Part shown: piece after piece, positions 54,053 through 62,759 of the stretch
How positions within the stretch are numbered: position 1 is the stretch's first letter
Layout of the letters: each line of letters begins with the position of its first letter
Origin: Clostridia bacterium
GTDB taxonomy: Bacteria > Bacillota > Clostridia > Lachnospirales > Lachnospiraceae
Direction: 5' to 3'
Length of the DNA: 64,000 bases
Assembly (NCBI GenBank): GCA_910574835.1
Contig: CAJTDE010000021.1
Location: 1 to 64,000, forward strand
Position numbers and translations under genes: made by a program
The notes under the pieces: generated by a model
What the model was told of the DNA's origin: nothing
Database searches by the model: none
The model's input: only the letters and a program-made list of their open reading frames with translations

Positions 54053-55381
54053 GTTTTCCCACTCTTCCTTTGTCAGACGCTTTGAGTGCCACCACAGATC
54101 CGGTTCCTGTCCGGAAGGCAGCATTTCATTGGATACATATTGAAAACCGCCTTCCGGAAGCGGGCGTATCACTGTTTTATGGGAAAATGCTTTGGCCGTA
54201 TATTCTTCCGGGTATACGGCGTTTACAAGCAATGTGATGGTTCCGTCTGCATTTTCCAGATAGCCGGTTACCTCCGGGCAGGGGATATCGGGGTATTCGC
54301 TCTCATAAAAGCCCCTTGGCCGGTACACATATACTCCCTCCTCCGGAATGTACATGGTTCTCCTTTGCAATTCCTCTTTGTCAATGGAAAAATAAGGCAT
54401 TATCACAGCTTCAAACTCCTGCGCCGGTATCCGGTATTCCGCTTTGATGTTTAGATTTTCATCCGCTTCATAGGGAACCGGCTGTTCATACCGGATTTGG
54501 TAAAGGCTGTCGAATACATCATAAAAATTCAGGCCGCCGAAATCCTCTTCGCTCCAATCCGTGAGAAACAGATTGTTTTTCCGGTAACCGATGGACCGCA
54601 GGTATGTTCGGCCGTATTCCCTGCATTTTTCATCCAGGGGCAGAACCCTGAGGGCTGCGCAGTCCTGTCCCTCGCTTAATTCCAGTACATAATTCAGATC
54701 GGAATCGTAGGTTCCGCCAAAAAGCAGATAGCCTTCCGCCGTGTACTCCCAGAAATCTGCCGGATAACTGATTTTGCTGATCTGACGGATGGATTCGTCC
54801 TTCCACTGGTAATCTTCTCTTACTATCATGATGGTTCCGTTCTCCGTTTTGCACTGATATATGGTCAGATCCGCAAAGGGGGAAAGCACCAGGAGCATAA
54901 GCTCTGCCTTCTGACCCTCCTCCGCAGATTCGCAGAATTTCATAACTGCCTGCGGATTTGTCATATTCACCTGGTTCTCCCTGTCAACTGCCGTATAACC
55001 GTACTCGCCCAGACGACGGATGAGGGCTTTTGTTTCTTCCAGGCTGTCTGTGGTGTTTGCTCTTATTTCTGCGGGATATTTGACTGCTTCCTTGTAAATA
55101 TCGCGATAAAGAGCTATGATTGTTTCTGTTTTCGAAGCGTTCTCTGTTTCCCTTTTATAGCCTGCTTCTGATTTATTGTTCTCCTCCGGTTCATGGCTTT
55201 CCTTCCATTTAAGACCCATTTCTTCATATCCTGTTTCCGTAATCTTTTTCGGAGCATTTTGAGTGAAAAATCCGCCTGACCACAGGGCAATGCCGGCAAA
55301 AAGTATCCCTGTGACAATAAGTGCAGATATAAAGACTCTGCCATTTTTTCCTTCTGTTTTGTATGAATCTTTTCTTTTCAT
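54047..55381 (-). CDS. Membrane-anchored protein of unknown function, candidate BlaI target
   Basis: 444 aa. A basic N-terminus and one membrane helix (about 16-36) are followed by a large extracytoplasmic, Glu/Tyr-rich domain. The first part (about 55-100) is polar and low-complexity; no enzymatic motif is recognised. Regulation is suggested by two TACA-N2-TGTA-like operators in its promoter and by the convergent blaI-blaR1 pair. No lipobox. Confidence 0.65.
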   Translation of the reverse strand: MKRKDSYKTEGKNGRVFISALIVTGILFAGIALWSGGFFTQNAPKKITETGYEEMGLKWKESHEPEENNKSEAGYKRETENASKTETIIALYRDIYKEAVKYPAEIRANTTDSLEETKALIRRLGEYGYTAVDRENQVNMTNPQAVMKFCESAEEGQKAELMLLVLSPFADLTIYQCKTENGTIMIVREDYQWKDESIRQISKISYPADFWEYTAEGYLLFGGTYDSDLNYVLELSEGQDCAALRVLPLDEKCREYGRTYLRSIGYRKNNLFLTDWSEEDFGGLNFYDVFDSLYQIRYEQPVPYEADENLNIKAEYRIPAQEFEAVIMPYFSIDKEELQRRTMYIPEEGVYVYRPRGFYESEYPDIPCPEVTGYLENADGTITLLVNAVYPEEYTAKAFSHKTVIRPLPEGGFQYVSNEMLPSGQEPDLWWHSKRLTKEEWENL

Positions 55382-55466
55382 AGGTTCCTCCCTGAAAATC
55401 CTGTGGTGTCTTTCCTTATTTATCTCTTTTTTATTTCTTTATCTCTTTATTTCCTTCTTTGTCTCT

Positions 55467-55527
55467 TACATATGTAGGATTTTATGATAAAAAAATTCAT
55501 CTGCATTATAAAAATATTACATCCGTA
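55467..55527 (-). promoter_or_regulatory. BlaI/MecI-like operators and promoter of the 54047-55381 gene
   Basis: TACATATGTA (55467-55476) and TACATCCGTA (55518-55527), both followed on the plus strand by GGATTT, 51 bases apart. TATAAT on the minus strand (55511-55506) lies between them, so both would flank or cover the start of transcription. Confidence 0.6.
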
Positions 55528-55654
55528 GGATTTAAAAGTCAATGATAATCTTTATAACTTCGATACATCAACTCCGGTACAGGCAGCAGGACTTTGCCGG
55601 GTCAAAGAAAGCCGTCGGCTCAGTCGGTGATTCGGATCTTTGTGTTGAGCAGAG

Positions 55655-55698
55655 ATTTCACGCCAATTTCACAGCAATCTCACACCAATTTCAACGCA
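55655..55698 (+). repeat. Four tandem 11-bp repeats upstream of the ABC operon (regulator-binding candidate)
   Basis: ATTTCACGCCA, ATTTCACAGCA, ATCTCACACCA, ATTTCAACGCA head to tail, followed by an AT-rich TATTATATT that could be the -10. An 11-bp period of direct repeats just upstream of -10 is what OmpR/PhoP-type activators use. Confidence 0.7.
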
Positions 55699-55756
55699 TT
55701 ATTATATTTTTACCTTAACAAAAGGGGAAGGCCCTTAAAACAAGGAGGTAACGATT

Positions 55757-55909
55757 ATGTTTTTAGATTTGGAATGGTATTGGTGGATGATTCTTCTGGT
55801 ATTGCTGGCAATTTCGATTCCGTTCAAGGTCAAATTTATGAAATGGTGGAGCAAACGCCGGCAGGAAAAGGACAAAGAACAGCATGGGAAATGGGGGGAT
55901 GACGAATGA
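55757..55909 (+). CDS. 50-aa membrane microprotein leading an ABC operon
   Basis: 50 aa: a Trp-rich start (MFLDLEWYWWMILLVLLAIS), one membrane helix (about 6-24) and a strongly charged tail (KWWSKRRQEKDKEQHGKWG). AGGAGG lies 8 bases before the ATG and the stop overlaps the ATPase start (ATGA), so it is very likely translated and coupled. Possible accessory subunit of the exporter; no known family recognised. Confidence 0.72.
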   Translation: MFLDLEWYWWMILLVLLAISIPFKVKFMKWWSKRRQEKDKEQHGKWGDDE

Positions 55910-56754
55910 TCGAAGTAAAGGATCTGGCCTTTTCTTACGGGAAAGATAAGCAGGCATTACATGGCTTGACCTTTTCCGTAAAGGATGGAGAAATCTTCGG
56001 ATTTTTAGGGCCGAATGGCTCCGGCAAGTCCACGACGCAAAAGATATTGACCGGCATATTGAAAGGTCACAGCGGAATGGTGTCTCTGTTCGGAAAAGAT
56101 ATGCAAAGTGCACATACCCGGGAGTTTTTTCAAAAAATCGGCGTTCTGTTTGAATTTCCTTATTTGTACACCAATTTGAGCGCCCTTGACAATCTGCATT
56201 ACTTTGCATCTTTCTATCCGAAGGAACAGCGGAGGAACGCTGAAGAACTGCTCCATGAATTGGAGTTTAAGAAGGATTTTTTGAAGAAGCCGGTATCCTC
56301 CTACTCCAAGGGGATGCGCCAGCGCGTCAGTATGGCCAGAGCATTGATCAGCAATCCCAAACTCCTGTTTCTGGATGAACCGACAAGCGGCCTAGACCCT
56401 GCCGGAGCTGTTCTTTTCCGCAAAATCATAGAAAAAGAGCGGAAAAAGGGAACAACAATATTTCTGACGACCCACAATATGCTGGACGCCGACCTGCTCT
56501 GCGACAGAGTGGCGTTTATCTCCAACGGAAACATCGTGGCTCTCGATACGCCGAGAAATCTGAAAGAGAAAAACAGCAATCACAGTGTTGTCATTGATTA
56601 TCTGCATCAGGGCAAACGGGAAGAGCAGACGATTGAGGCCCCGGCGCTGAAAGCCGGTATTCCTTTTGCGTATGATGAACTCATCAGCGTTCATTCCCAG
56701 GAGCCTACTTTGGAGGATATGTTTATTCAATATACGGGAAGGGGGCTGACTTAA
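55906..56754 (+). CDS. ABC transporter ATP-binding protein
   Basis: 282 aa. Walker A GFLGPNGSGKSTTQKI, signature SSYSKGMRQRVSMARALI, Walker B LLFLDEPTSGLDPAGA, H-loop TTHNMLDADLL. Drug/lipid-exporter type with a C-terminal extension ending LEDMFIQYTGRGL. Stop overlaps the next start by one base. Confidence 0.93.
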   Translation: MIEVKDLAFSYGKDKQALHGLTFSVKDGEIFGFLGPNGSGKSTTQKILTGILKGHSGMVSLFGKDMQSAHTREFFQKIGVLFEFPYLYTNLSALDNLHYFASFYPKEQRRNAEELLHELEFKKDFLKKPVSSYSKGMRQRVSMARALISNPKLLFLDEPTSGLDPAGAVLFRKIIEKERKKGTTIFLTTHNMLDADLLCDRVAFISNGNIVALDTPRNLKEKNSNHSVVIDYLHQGKREEQTIEAPALKAGIPFAYDELISVHSQEPTLEDMFIQYTGRGLT

Positions 56755-57746
56755 TGTGGAGAGGCTTTTCACATTTGCTGAAAAAAGATTTTAGACTGAT
56801 GGTATCCGGCAAATTTTTTCTGTTGGCCCTTCTCTCGCTATTTTTATATTCCTGCTATATTAATTTTGTATTTGTGAATTTAGATCAGGAAATGTATCCT
56901 GTCTACCTTTACGATCCGCAGGACAAACTGCCGGTCAACCGGGAATATGTTACAAAACTGGACAGCCGGGAAGCTTTAGAGGCGGCTTGCAAAGACCAAT
57001 ACTCTGTCGGCATTGATTTTTCCCGTGATGCGCCGGAAGTGTATCTGCTGTCCTGCGGCAGAGAAACCATTGATCACTACCGCATGACTTGGGGCGAAGC
57101 CATACTGCATGGAAATGCAGATGGGCATGCGGACAGAATTGGTCCTTATAATAAGGAAATGAAAAACCGCCGGGAAATTACTGCGGAATTTTTGTTCTTT
57201 GAGTTGTCAGCAGTTGGATTTTTAGGACTGGCTTCCATGCTCTTTAAGGAAAAGCAAATGGGCGTTATACGGGTACATGGAATACTCCCTGTCTGCCGGC
57301 CCGTATTCATCTTATCCAAACTGCTGCTGTTGCTGCTTTCCGATCTGGTGTTTGCAATCTTGCTGACGGTAATCAATTTGGGAGCGGCCGGGGCTGTTCA
57401 GGTGCTGCCGGATGTTCTTTTGCAGGCGGGCATTTTATCGCTTATCATGGCACTGGTTGGTTTTCTATGTGCGGTTAAGCTGCCGGATTTCAAACAGTTT
57501 TCCCTGTTCTATCTTATACTTGCCGTTTTCGTGACGACGCCCGTATTTCTGGCAGAACAGACCGGCATGAAATGGAAACAGATTGTTTATCACCCGATGT
57601 ATCATTTATTTAAGGCAATGAAAGCGGCTTATTTCTCTGCGCCCATAACAAAAGCTTCGTATTATTTGGCTTGTTTGGGAGCGATCATTCTTTTGTTCTT
57701 GCTTTCGTATCAAACCTTAAATCGTGAAATAGCAAAGGAGGGATAG
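56754..57746 (+). CDS. ABC-2-type permease 1
   Basis: 330 aa. An N-terminal helix (about 20-42), an extracytoplasmic domain (about 45-140) with a two-Cys loop, then five to six helices. Pairs with the following gene as a heteromeric exporter membrane domain, similar to fluoroquinolone/drug export operons of Gram-positives; substrate unknown. Confidence 0.85.
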   Translation: MWRGFSHLLKKDFRLMVSGKFFLLALLSLFLYSCYINFVFVNLDQEMYPVYLYDPQDKLPVNREYVTKLDSREALEAACKDQYSVGIDFSRDAPEVYLLSCGRETIDHYRMTWGEAILHGNADGHADRIGPYNKEMKNRREITAEFLFFELSAVGFLGLASMLFKEKQMGVIRVHGILPVCRPVFILSKLLLLLLSDLVFAILLTVINLGAAGAVQVLPDVLLQAGILSLIMALVGFLCAVKLPDFKQFSLFYLILAVFVTTPVFLAEQTGMKWKQIVYHPMYHLFKAMKAAYFSAPITKASYYLACLGAIILLFLLSYQTLNREIAKEG

Positions 57747-57749
57747 GGC

Positions 57750-58763
57750 ATGGAAGGACTAAGATATCAGCTGAAAAGCGTTCGCCGCGACAAAATGTGT
57801 ATTTTGACTTTTCTGCTTCCTGTTGTTGTGGGAATTGCCGTTCATCTGCTTTCCGGTGTGAGTTTTCAGTCCATAGGTGAAAATACATTTGGCGTTTGGG
57901 AGAACCATATTGATGCTGATACGGTCGAATGGCTTCAGGCAAACGGAACCGTCGCACAATATGAAACGCTTGATGAACTGCGGGCAGCTGTCAATGAACC
58001 CTCCACACAAATGATCGGCGTTTTGCAGACAGAAAATGGGATACAAACATTTATTTCCGGGGATGAACTGGAAATGAATGTTCGTATTGCAGATACACTT
58101 CCGCAGATTTATCACAATCAGGCGGAGGCGTTATCCGCCACAAAAACCATGATACCGGCAGCCGCAAATAATGATGGGGTAAGATCTCTCTTGATTGTAA
58201 TCACCTTGGTAACTGCTATGTTTATGGGCTGTACGTTTAATGCTATGAATATCATCAGTGAAAAAGAGGATGGTATTGAGCTTATCAATCAGGTGCTGCC
58301 CCTTACGGCAAAATCCTACATCATTCAGAAAACTCTTTTGGGATTTATCGGAGGTATGCTGTCAACTCTCATTACCGCATTGATCTGTGTAAGGATAGAA
58401 ATAGAACAAATATTGCCGTTTCTGCTGATTGTCTTACTTTCGGCTTATATTTCAGCTTTGATCGGATTGTTCATCGGCTATTTTTCCGATGGTTTGATGG
58501 TGGGGATTGTTTACATTAAAATCATTATGATTTTGTTCTTGGCGCCGCCGATTTTTTTCTATTTGACAGTGTCTGAAAGCAGTATTCTTTTTAAACTTTC
58601 TTACTTTCTGCCGTCAAGTGCAACCTTTTATGGAATCATGGATCTGCTGGCCGGGCAGACAAAAGCGTTGTTCCCTGGGATTACGGCATTATTTGTTCAC
58701 GCAATCTTGTGGAGTATCGTTTATGTATTACTCCGAAAAAGGTCCGAACAAATGCATAGATAG
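57750..58763 (+). CDS. ABC-2-type permease 2
   Basis: 337 aa. Same layout as permease 1: helix at about 16-36, extracytoplasmic domain (about 40-145), then a six-helix region with FNAMNIISEKEDGIELINQVLPLTAKSYIIQKTLLG, the ABC2 coupling pattern. Three bases after permease 1. Operon ends at the hairpin 58768-58802. Confidence 0.87.
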   Translation: MEGLRYQLKSVRRDKMCILTFLLPVVVGIAVHLLSGVSFQSIGENTFGVWENHIDADTVEWLQANGTVAQYETLDELRAAVNEPSTQMIGVLQTENGIQTFISGDELEMNVRIADTLPQIYHNQAEALSATKTMIPAAANNDGVRSLLIVITLVTAMFMGCTFNAMNIISEKEDGIELINQVLPLTAKSYIIQKTLLGFIGGMLSTLITALICVRIEIEQILPFLLIVLLSAYISALIGLFIGYFSDGLMVGIVYIKIIMILFLAPPIFFYLTVSESSILFKLSYFLPSSATFYGIMDLLAGQTKALFPGITALFVHAILWSIVYVLLRKRSEQMHR

Positions 58764-58767
58764 ACAA

Positions 58768-58802
58768 CCGCCCGACGGCGAAAGATAAAAACCGTCGGGC
58801 GG
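58768..58802. terminator. Hairpin between convergent genes
   Basis: CCGCCCGACGG / CCGTCGGGCGG, 11-bp stem and 13-base loop; A/T stretches are inside the loop rather than after the stem. Confidence 0.7.
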
Positions 58803-58831
58803 CAGCCTTGCTCCTCCGGAATATTCCGCTT

Positions 58832-59800
58832 CTATTTTTTCAGGCAGCCGCATACGGAGCTGTTAAACAGCTTCGGCAGGCACAGCATCCCCCATCCCTG
58901 CTGATTCCGTGGAAGTCCCAAATTCTTACAGGAAACGGACAGCAGCTGCTTTACTTCCTTATTGGTCAGCTCCCTCCTCCCTGACAACAGTAAAGCCAAG
59001 CCTCCGGCCACCACCGGCGTTGCCATAGAAGTACCCGATTTGGTGGCATAGGCGGCGGCTCCGGGCTTTCGCCACGCTGCATTGCAGGAGATAATATAAG
59101 CCCCGGGCGCTACCACATCCGGCTTGCAGATACAGGCAGACGTCGGACCCCTCCCCGAATAATTGGCGCGTCGCTTTCCCATTACCCGGACTGCCTGATT
59201 GTCGTCGGAGCTGCCCACAGTGATCACCTTGGGACTGGTGCCTGGTATGGTGATGGTTGAACGATCCGGACCCTGATTTCCGGCAGCGGCACAAACCACA
59301 AAGCCAGCATCCCAGACTTCTTCCACAGCTTCTAAAAGCCCTGATTTTTCCGAATACTGCGGCGCCGTGCTCCCCATAGAAATATTTACAATTCGTACAT
59401 CGTATTCCTTTCCATGCTCAATCAGCCAGTGAAGGGCCTCCACCACCGCCTTACTGTTTCCATTTCCCATCCTGTCCAATACTTTCAGGGATACAAAATG
59501 GCATCCCGGCGCAATTCCCTGATATCTTCCGCCTGATGCCATCCCTGTCCCGCCTATAATCCCACAGATATGAGTCCCATGACCGCAGTCATCGGACCCA
59601 TTCTGATTTCGCCCAATATAATTGTAGGTATAAACCATTCGCCCCTTTAAATCAGGATGCTGTGGGTCCATTCCCGAATCCAATACCGCAACTCCGATAC
59701 CTGTTCCGTCATACCCCATACGGTAAATCTCCGAAGCTCCCACCAGCTCCCGTACACGATTCATAGCATAGCTCCCTGCTTTTTTTATTAGCTTATGCAT
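58832..59800 (-). CDS. Subtilisin-like serine protease (S8), without signal peptide
   Basis: 322 aa. Catalytic triad: Asp in VAVLDSGMDPQHPDL, His in DCGHGTHICGI, Ser in SGTSMATPVVAGG, oxyanion Asn in AAAGNQG. No signal peptide and only about 30 residues before the catalytic domain, so it resembles intracellular subtilases without a long inhibitory propeptide. Start may instead be ATG at 59764. Confidence 0.92.
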   Translation of the reverse strand: MHKLIKKAGSYAMNRVRELVGASEIYRMGYDGTGIGVAVLDSGMDPQHPDLKGRMVYTYNYIGRNQNGSDDCGHGTHICGIIGGTGMASGGRYQGIAPGCHFVSLKVLDRMGNGNSKAVVEALHWLIEHGKEYDVRIVNISMGSTAPQYSEKSGLLEAVEEVWDAGFVVCAAAGNQGPDRSTITIPGTSPKVITVGSSDDNQAVRVMGKRRANYSGRGPTSACICKPDVVAPGAYIISCNAAWRKPGAAAYATKSGTSMATPVVAGGLALLLSGRRELTNKEVKQLLSVSCKNLGLPRNQQGWGMLCLPKLFNSSVCGCLKK

Positions 59801-59863
59801 TTGCCCTATGAACTGCGATCAATGAAAAATGAACCATGCTCTCTGCATTTCAAAGAATAAGGT

Positions 59864-60322
59864 TTACAATCTTTCCACCACTCCCCGAATTGCCTCCGAA
59901 GCCGCCCGCGCCCTCTTATGATCCATTCCCCCCACCGTAACGCCTGCCACCAGCTCATCCTTAACGGCAAGCCCCGGAAAATAAAAATCACAAAGGCTTT
60001 TATCGCTGCTCACATTCACCGGAATCCGCTTCCCCCGGCACTCCGCGGCTATTTGTGCATTTACCTCCTTATCACTCACTGCCGCCAAAACCAGACAGAC
60101 GTCCTCCTTAATCTCTCCCGGATGATAAACAGTCCTTCTAAATAAAATCCTGCCTTCCTTTGCCAGCTTTTCCACTTCCGGCAAAGCCCTTGGCGCAATC
60201 ACCGTAAGCTCACAGCCAAATTCCAAAAGAGCCAAAATTCTACGGAACCCGATAACACCGGCCCCGTAGACAAGAATCTTCTTTCCTTCCAGGTTCACAA
60301 ACAGGGGAAAATACCGGCTCAT
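59864..60322 (-). CDS. Precorrin-2 dehydrogenase (sirohaem synthase N-terminal type)
   Basis: 152 aa. MSRYFPLFVNLEGKKILVYGAGVIGFRRILALLEFG is the NAD-binding start of CysG-N/Met8p/SirC proteins; SSDKSLCDFYFPGLAV and TVGGMDHKRARAASEAIR continue it. Oxidises precorrin-2 to sirohydrochlorin. The usual GGG-A-x-R-K reads GAGVIGFRR, a minor variant. Its ATG overlaps the ybaK-like stop. No other haem or B12 genes adjoin it. Confidence 0.88.
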   Translation of the reverse strand: MSRYFPLFVNLEGKKILVYGAGVIGFRRILALLEFGCELTVIAPRALPEVEKLAKEGRILFRRTVYHPGEIKEDVCLVLAAVSDKEVNAQIAAECRGKRIPVNVSSDKSLCDFYFPGLAVKDELVAGVTVGGMDHKRARAASEAIRGVVERL

Positions 60323-60801
60323 GCCTCCTGCTCCTGCCAGCCCTTGCACACATCAATCCATTCCTTTGCGCGGGAATACCGCATAAGCTCCTCCATATTA
60401 AGCTCGATGGCGCTGTTGGAGCTTCCCGCCGCAGGAAACACAGTCTCAAACCTTTTCATGGATTCATCCAGGTAAACGCTCACCGTATCCGGAATCCCAA
60501 AGGGGCATACGCCGCCCACGGCATGGCCAATCTTATCCGCCACCTCCTCCTGGGACAGCATAACGGCCTTCTTTCCGAATTTATCTTTGTATTTCCGGTT
60601 GTCAATCTTGGCGTCTCCGGCAGCCACAATAAGAATCGGGGCCTCGCCTACCTTAAAGGACAGGGTTTTTGCAATCCGCGCCGGAATACAGCCCACAGCC
60701 TGAGCCGCCAGTTCCACCGTAGCGCTGGAAACCGGAAATTCCAGAATCCGTTCCTCCATTCCATAGGAGGAAAAATACCTGCGTACAATCTCTATCGACA
60801 T
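60319..60801 (-). CDS. YbaK/EbsC-family aminoacyl-tRNA deacylase
   Basis: 160 aa. Editing-domain pattern: AAQAVGCIPARIAKTLSFKV (invariant Lys), AAGDAKIDNRKYKDKFG, GHAVGGVCPFGIP. Trans-editing proteins of this family clear mischarged prolyl- or cysteinyl-tRNA. AAAGGAG precedes the ATG and repeat copy B lies directly upstream. Confidence 0.9.
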   Translation of the reverse strand: MSIEIVRRYFSSYGMEERILEFPVSSATVELAAQAVGCIPARIAKTLSFKVGEAPILIVAAGDAKIDNRKYKDKFGKKAVMLSQEEVADKIGHAVGGVCPFGIPDTVSVYLDESMKRFETVFPAAGSSNSAIELNMEELMRYSRAKEWIDVCKGWQEQEA

Positions 60802-60814
60802 AATAAAAACTCCT

Positions 60815-60957
60815 TTATTCCAGTTCCGCTGTCCCTTGTACAGTACCCTTTAACTAGAACGATTTCCAGCCACTAACTGCTGTGTCTGTAAATCGTTCTG
60901 GCACTGTACAAGGGAAAGCTGTTTTCCAGTTCCGCTGGCACTGTACAAGAGGCAGCC
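60815..60957 (-). repeat. Structured repeat element, copy B
   Basis: Minus-strand hairpin: outer arm 60914-60900 with 60847-60833 (15 pairs, one G-T), inner arm 60899-60890 with 60865-60856 (10 pairs), bulge AGTTAAA 60855-60849, loop 60889-60866 of the form CAGACACA-N7-GTGGCTGG (24 bases, as in copy A). CGGAACTGG occurs at 60934-60926 and 60828-60820, again 106 apart. Ends at CTGGAATA before the ribosome-binding site of the YbaK gene. Confidence 0.85.
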
Positions 60958-60960
60958 ATT

Positions 60961-62652
60961 TTAAAAATCTTCTTCCAGATCTTTAAGCGCCAGCTTCAAA
61001 TCCTCCCGCGCCTCCTCAATCTTTCCCCGGTCACGTGTGTTCAGCGCTTCTTCAAACTTCCGAATCTCCATATCAATGATCCGCCTGGTATCCCCCATGC
61101 TCTCCTCGTAAAGCCGCTCGCAGCGCAGAAGCAGAAGCTTGTTCTCCTCCTGATCCCTGGGATGGATCTTCAGATAGGACAATTCCTCCATGCGCTCCTG
61201 GATCTCCTCATCGGTCATCTCATTTTCCTGGCTCTTGATAATCTGCTTGCGCACCTCCCCGGTGGAAAGCACCTTCACTTCCACCTCCAGAATGGAATTG
61301 ATATCATAAGTATAAGTTACATCCACGGACTCTTCGCCCGCCCGGTTCTTGGGCACATTCACCGTCAGCTCTCCAAGAAGCAGATTGTTCGCCGCAAAAC
61401 GGCTCTCTCCCTGGAGGATATTGATGGTAATCTTACTCTGATCATCATGAAGAGTATAAAACCGCTCCGTGCGGCTGGCCGGAATCACCGTATTCCGCTC
61501 AATAATCGGACAGTAATGTCCCGACTCATAGCGTCCGTTTCCGCGGTTCACCGTTACCTCCGTACCCAAAGTAAAAGAGCACACATCCGTGAGAATTACT
61601 TCCTTCACCGCCTGGTTCCGCTCCTTCATAGCAGCCTGGATAGCCGCCCCCAAAGCTACCGCCTCGTCGGGATGGACGGAAGTATCCGGAAATTTCCGAA
61701 ACAGCTTAATAATAAAATTTTTCACTACCTGGAGACGGGTCGCCCCGCCCACAAGCACCACCACATTGATATCCGACAGCTTAATATGAGCATCAGCCAG
61801 ACTTCTCTGAACCGGCTTGCGAATCTTATCCAAAAGAGGCTCGCACTGTTCCTCGTACTCCTTCTGGGTAATCTCCAGCTCTTCCGTCTTTCCGTCAATG
61901 GTACAGGTAAATTTTGACTTGGCGCTGTCCGCAAAGCCCAGCTTACATTCCTCCGCCGCTTTGTGAAGCATGCCTCTGGTCTTGTTGTCCAGCGTATCCG
62001 CATCTATTTTCTTTTTCTGGAGAAACAGTTTTTCCAGTACATCCGTAAAGTCCTCGCCCCCCAGATAATTGTCGCCGGCTACGGCCCGGACCTCCAGAAT
62101 ATTCTGAAACAGCTCCAGAATGGAGACGTCAAAGGTGCCGCCGCCTAAGTCAAATACAAGAAACTTCGTATTTTTCGTCTTTTCATAAAGACCGTAGGCA
62201 ATGGCCGCCGCCGTAGGCTCGCTGATAATACGCTCCACCTTTAAGCCCGCCAGCTCCCCGGCGCGCTTGGTTGCCTTTCGCCTCTTGTCGTCAAAGTAGG
62301 CCGGAACGCTGATCACAGCCTCCGTCACCTCTTCCTTCAGATAAGCTTCCGCATCCTCTTTCAGAGAACGAAGCACAAAGGAAGACAACTCCTCCGCCGT
62401 AAACTGCTTGTGTCCCAGATCAAACTTCTTGGTGCTTCCCATGCTCCGCTTAAACACCTGAGCCGTCGTACCCGGGTACAAAAGCCCCCGCTCGCGGGCC
62501 GTCTCGCCCACATAGATCTGGTCATTCTCGTCCACGCTTACAATGGAAGGCGTCAGATTCTTCCCTAAGCGGTTGGGAATAATCTTTGGCCCGTCCTCCG
62601 TAAAGTAAGCGGCCAGACTGTTTGTTGTTCCTAAATCAATTCCAATAATCAT
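60961..62652 (-). CDS. HscC-like Hsp70 family chaperone
   Basis: 563 aa. ATPase domain intact: MIIGIDLGTTNSLAAYF, ISVPAYFDDKRRKATKRAGELAGL, VFDLGGGTFDVSI, VVLVGGATRLQVVKN. The substrate domain is present but the lid is short; total length matches HscC (about 556 aa) rather than DnaK (about 610-640). ATG 62652 has GAGGAA upstream; an in-frame ATG at 62715 with GGGAGG would add 21 residues. Follows a TPR gene, likely its partner. Confidence 0.9.
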   Translation of the reverse strand: MIIGIDLGTTNSLAAYFTEDGPKIIPNRLGKNLTPSIVSVDENDQIYVGETARERGLLYPGTTAQVFKRSMGSTKKFDLGHKQFTAEELSSFVLRSLKEDAEAYLKEEVTEAVISVPAYFDDKRRKATKRAGELAGLKVERIISEPTAAAIAYGLYEKTKNTKFLVFDLGGGTFDVSILELFQNILEVRAVAGDNYLGGEDFTDVLEKLFLQKKKIDADTLDNKTRGMLHKAAEECKLGFADSAKSKFTCTIDGKTEELEITQKEYEEQCEPLLDKIRKPVQRSLADAHIKLSDINVVVLVGGATRLQVVKNFIIKLFRKFPDTSVHPDEAVALGAAIQAAMKERNQAVKEVILTDVCSFTLGTEVTVNRGNGRYESGHYCPIIERNTVIPASRTERFYTLHDDQSKITINILQGESRFAANNLLLGELTVNVPKNRAGEESVDVTYTYDINSILEVEVKVLSTGEVRKQIIKSQENEMTDEEIQERMEELSYLKIHPRDQEENKLLLLRCERLYEESMGDTRRIIDMEIRKFEEALNTRDRGKIEEAREDLKLALKDLEEDF

Positions 62653-62759
62653 TCCATGTTCCTCTAGTTTCTTATATACGTCTTTTTGTTTCAAATCCGA
62701 ACTGCTCTCATACATCCTCCCAAAATCAGTATCGGAACAGAAGCATGTTTCCGAATCCG

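Noticed and set aside
55594-55902. 102-codon frame overlapping the 50-aa microprotein
   Set aside because: It covers the promoter repeats and lacks a ribosome-binding site; the 55757 frame has AGGAGG and couples to the ATPase gene.
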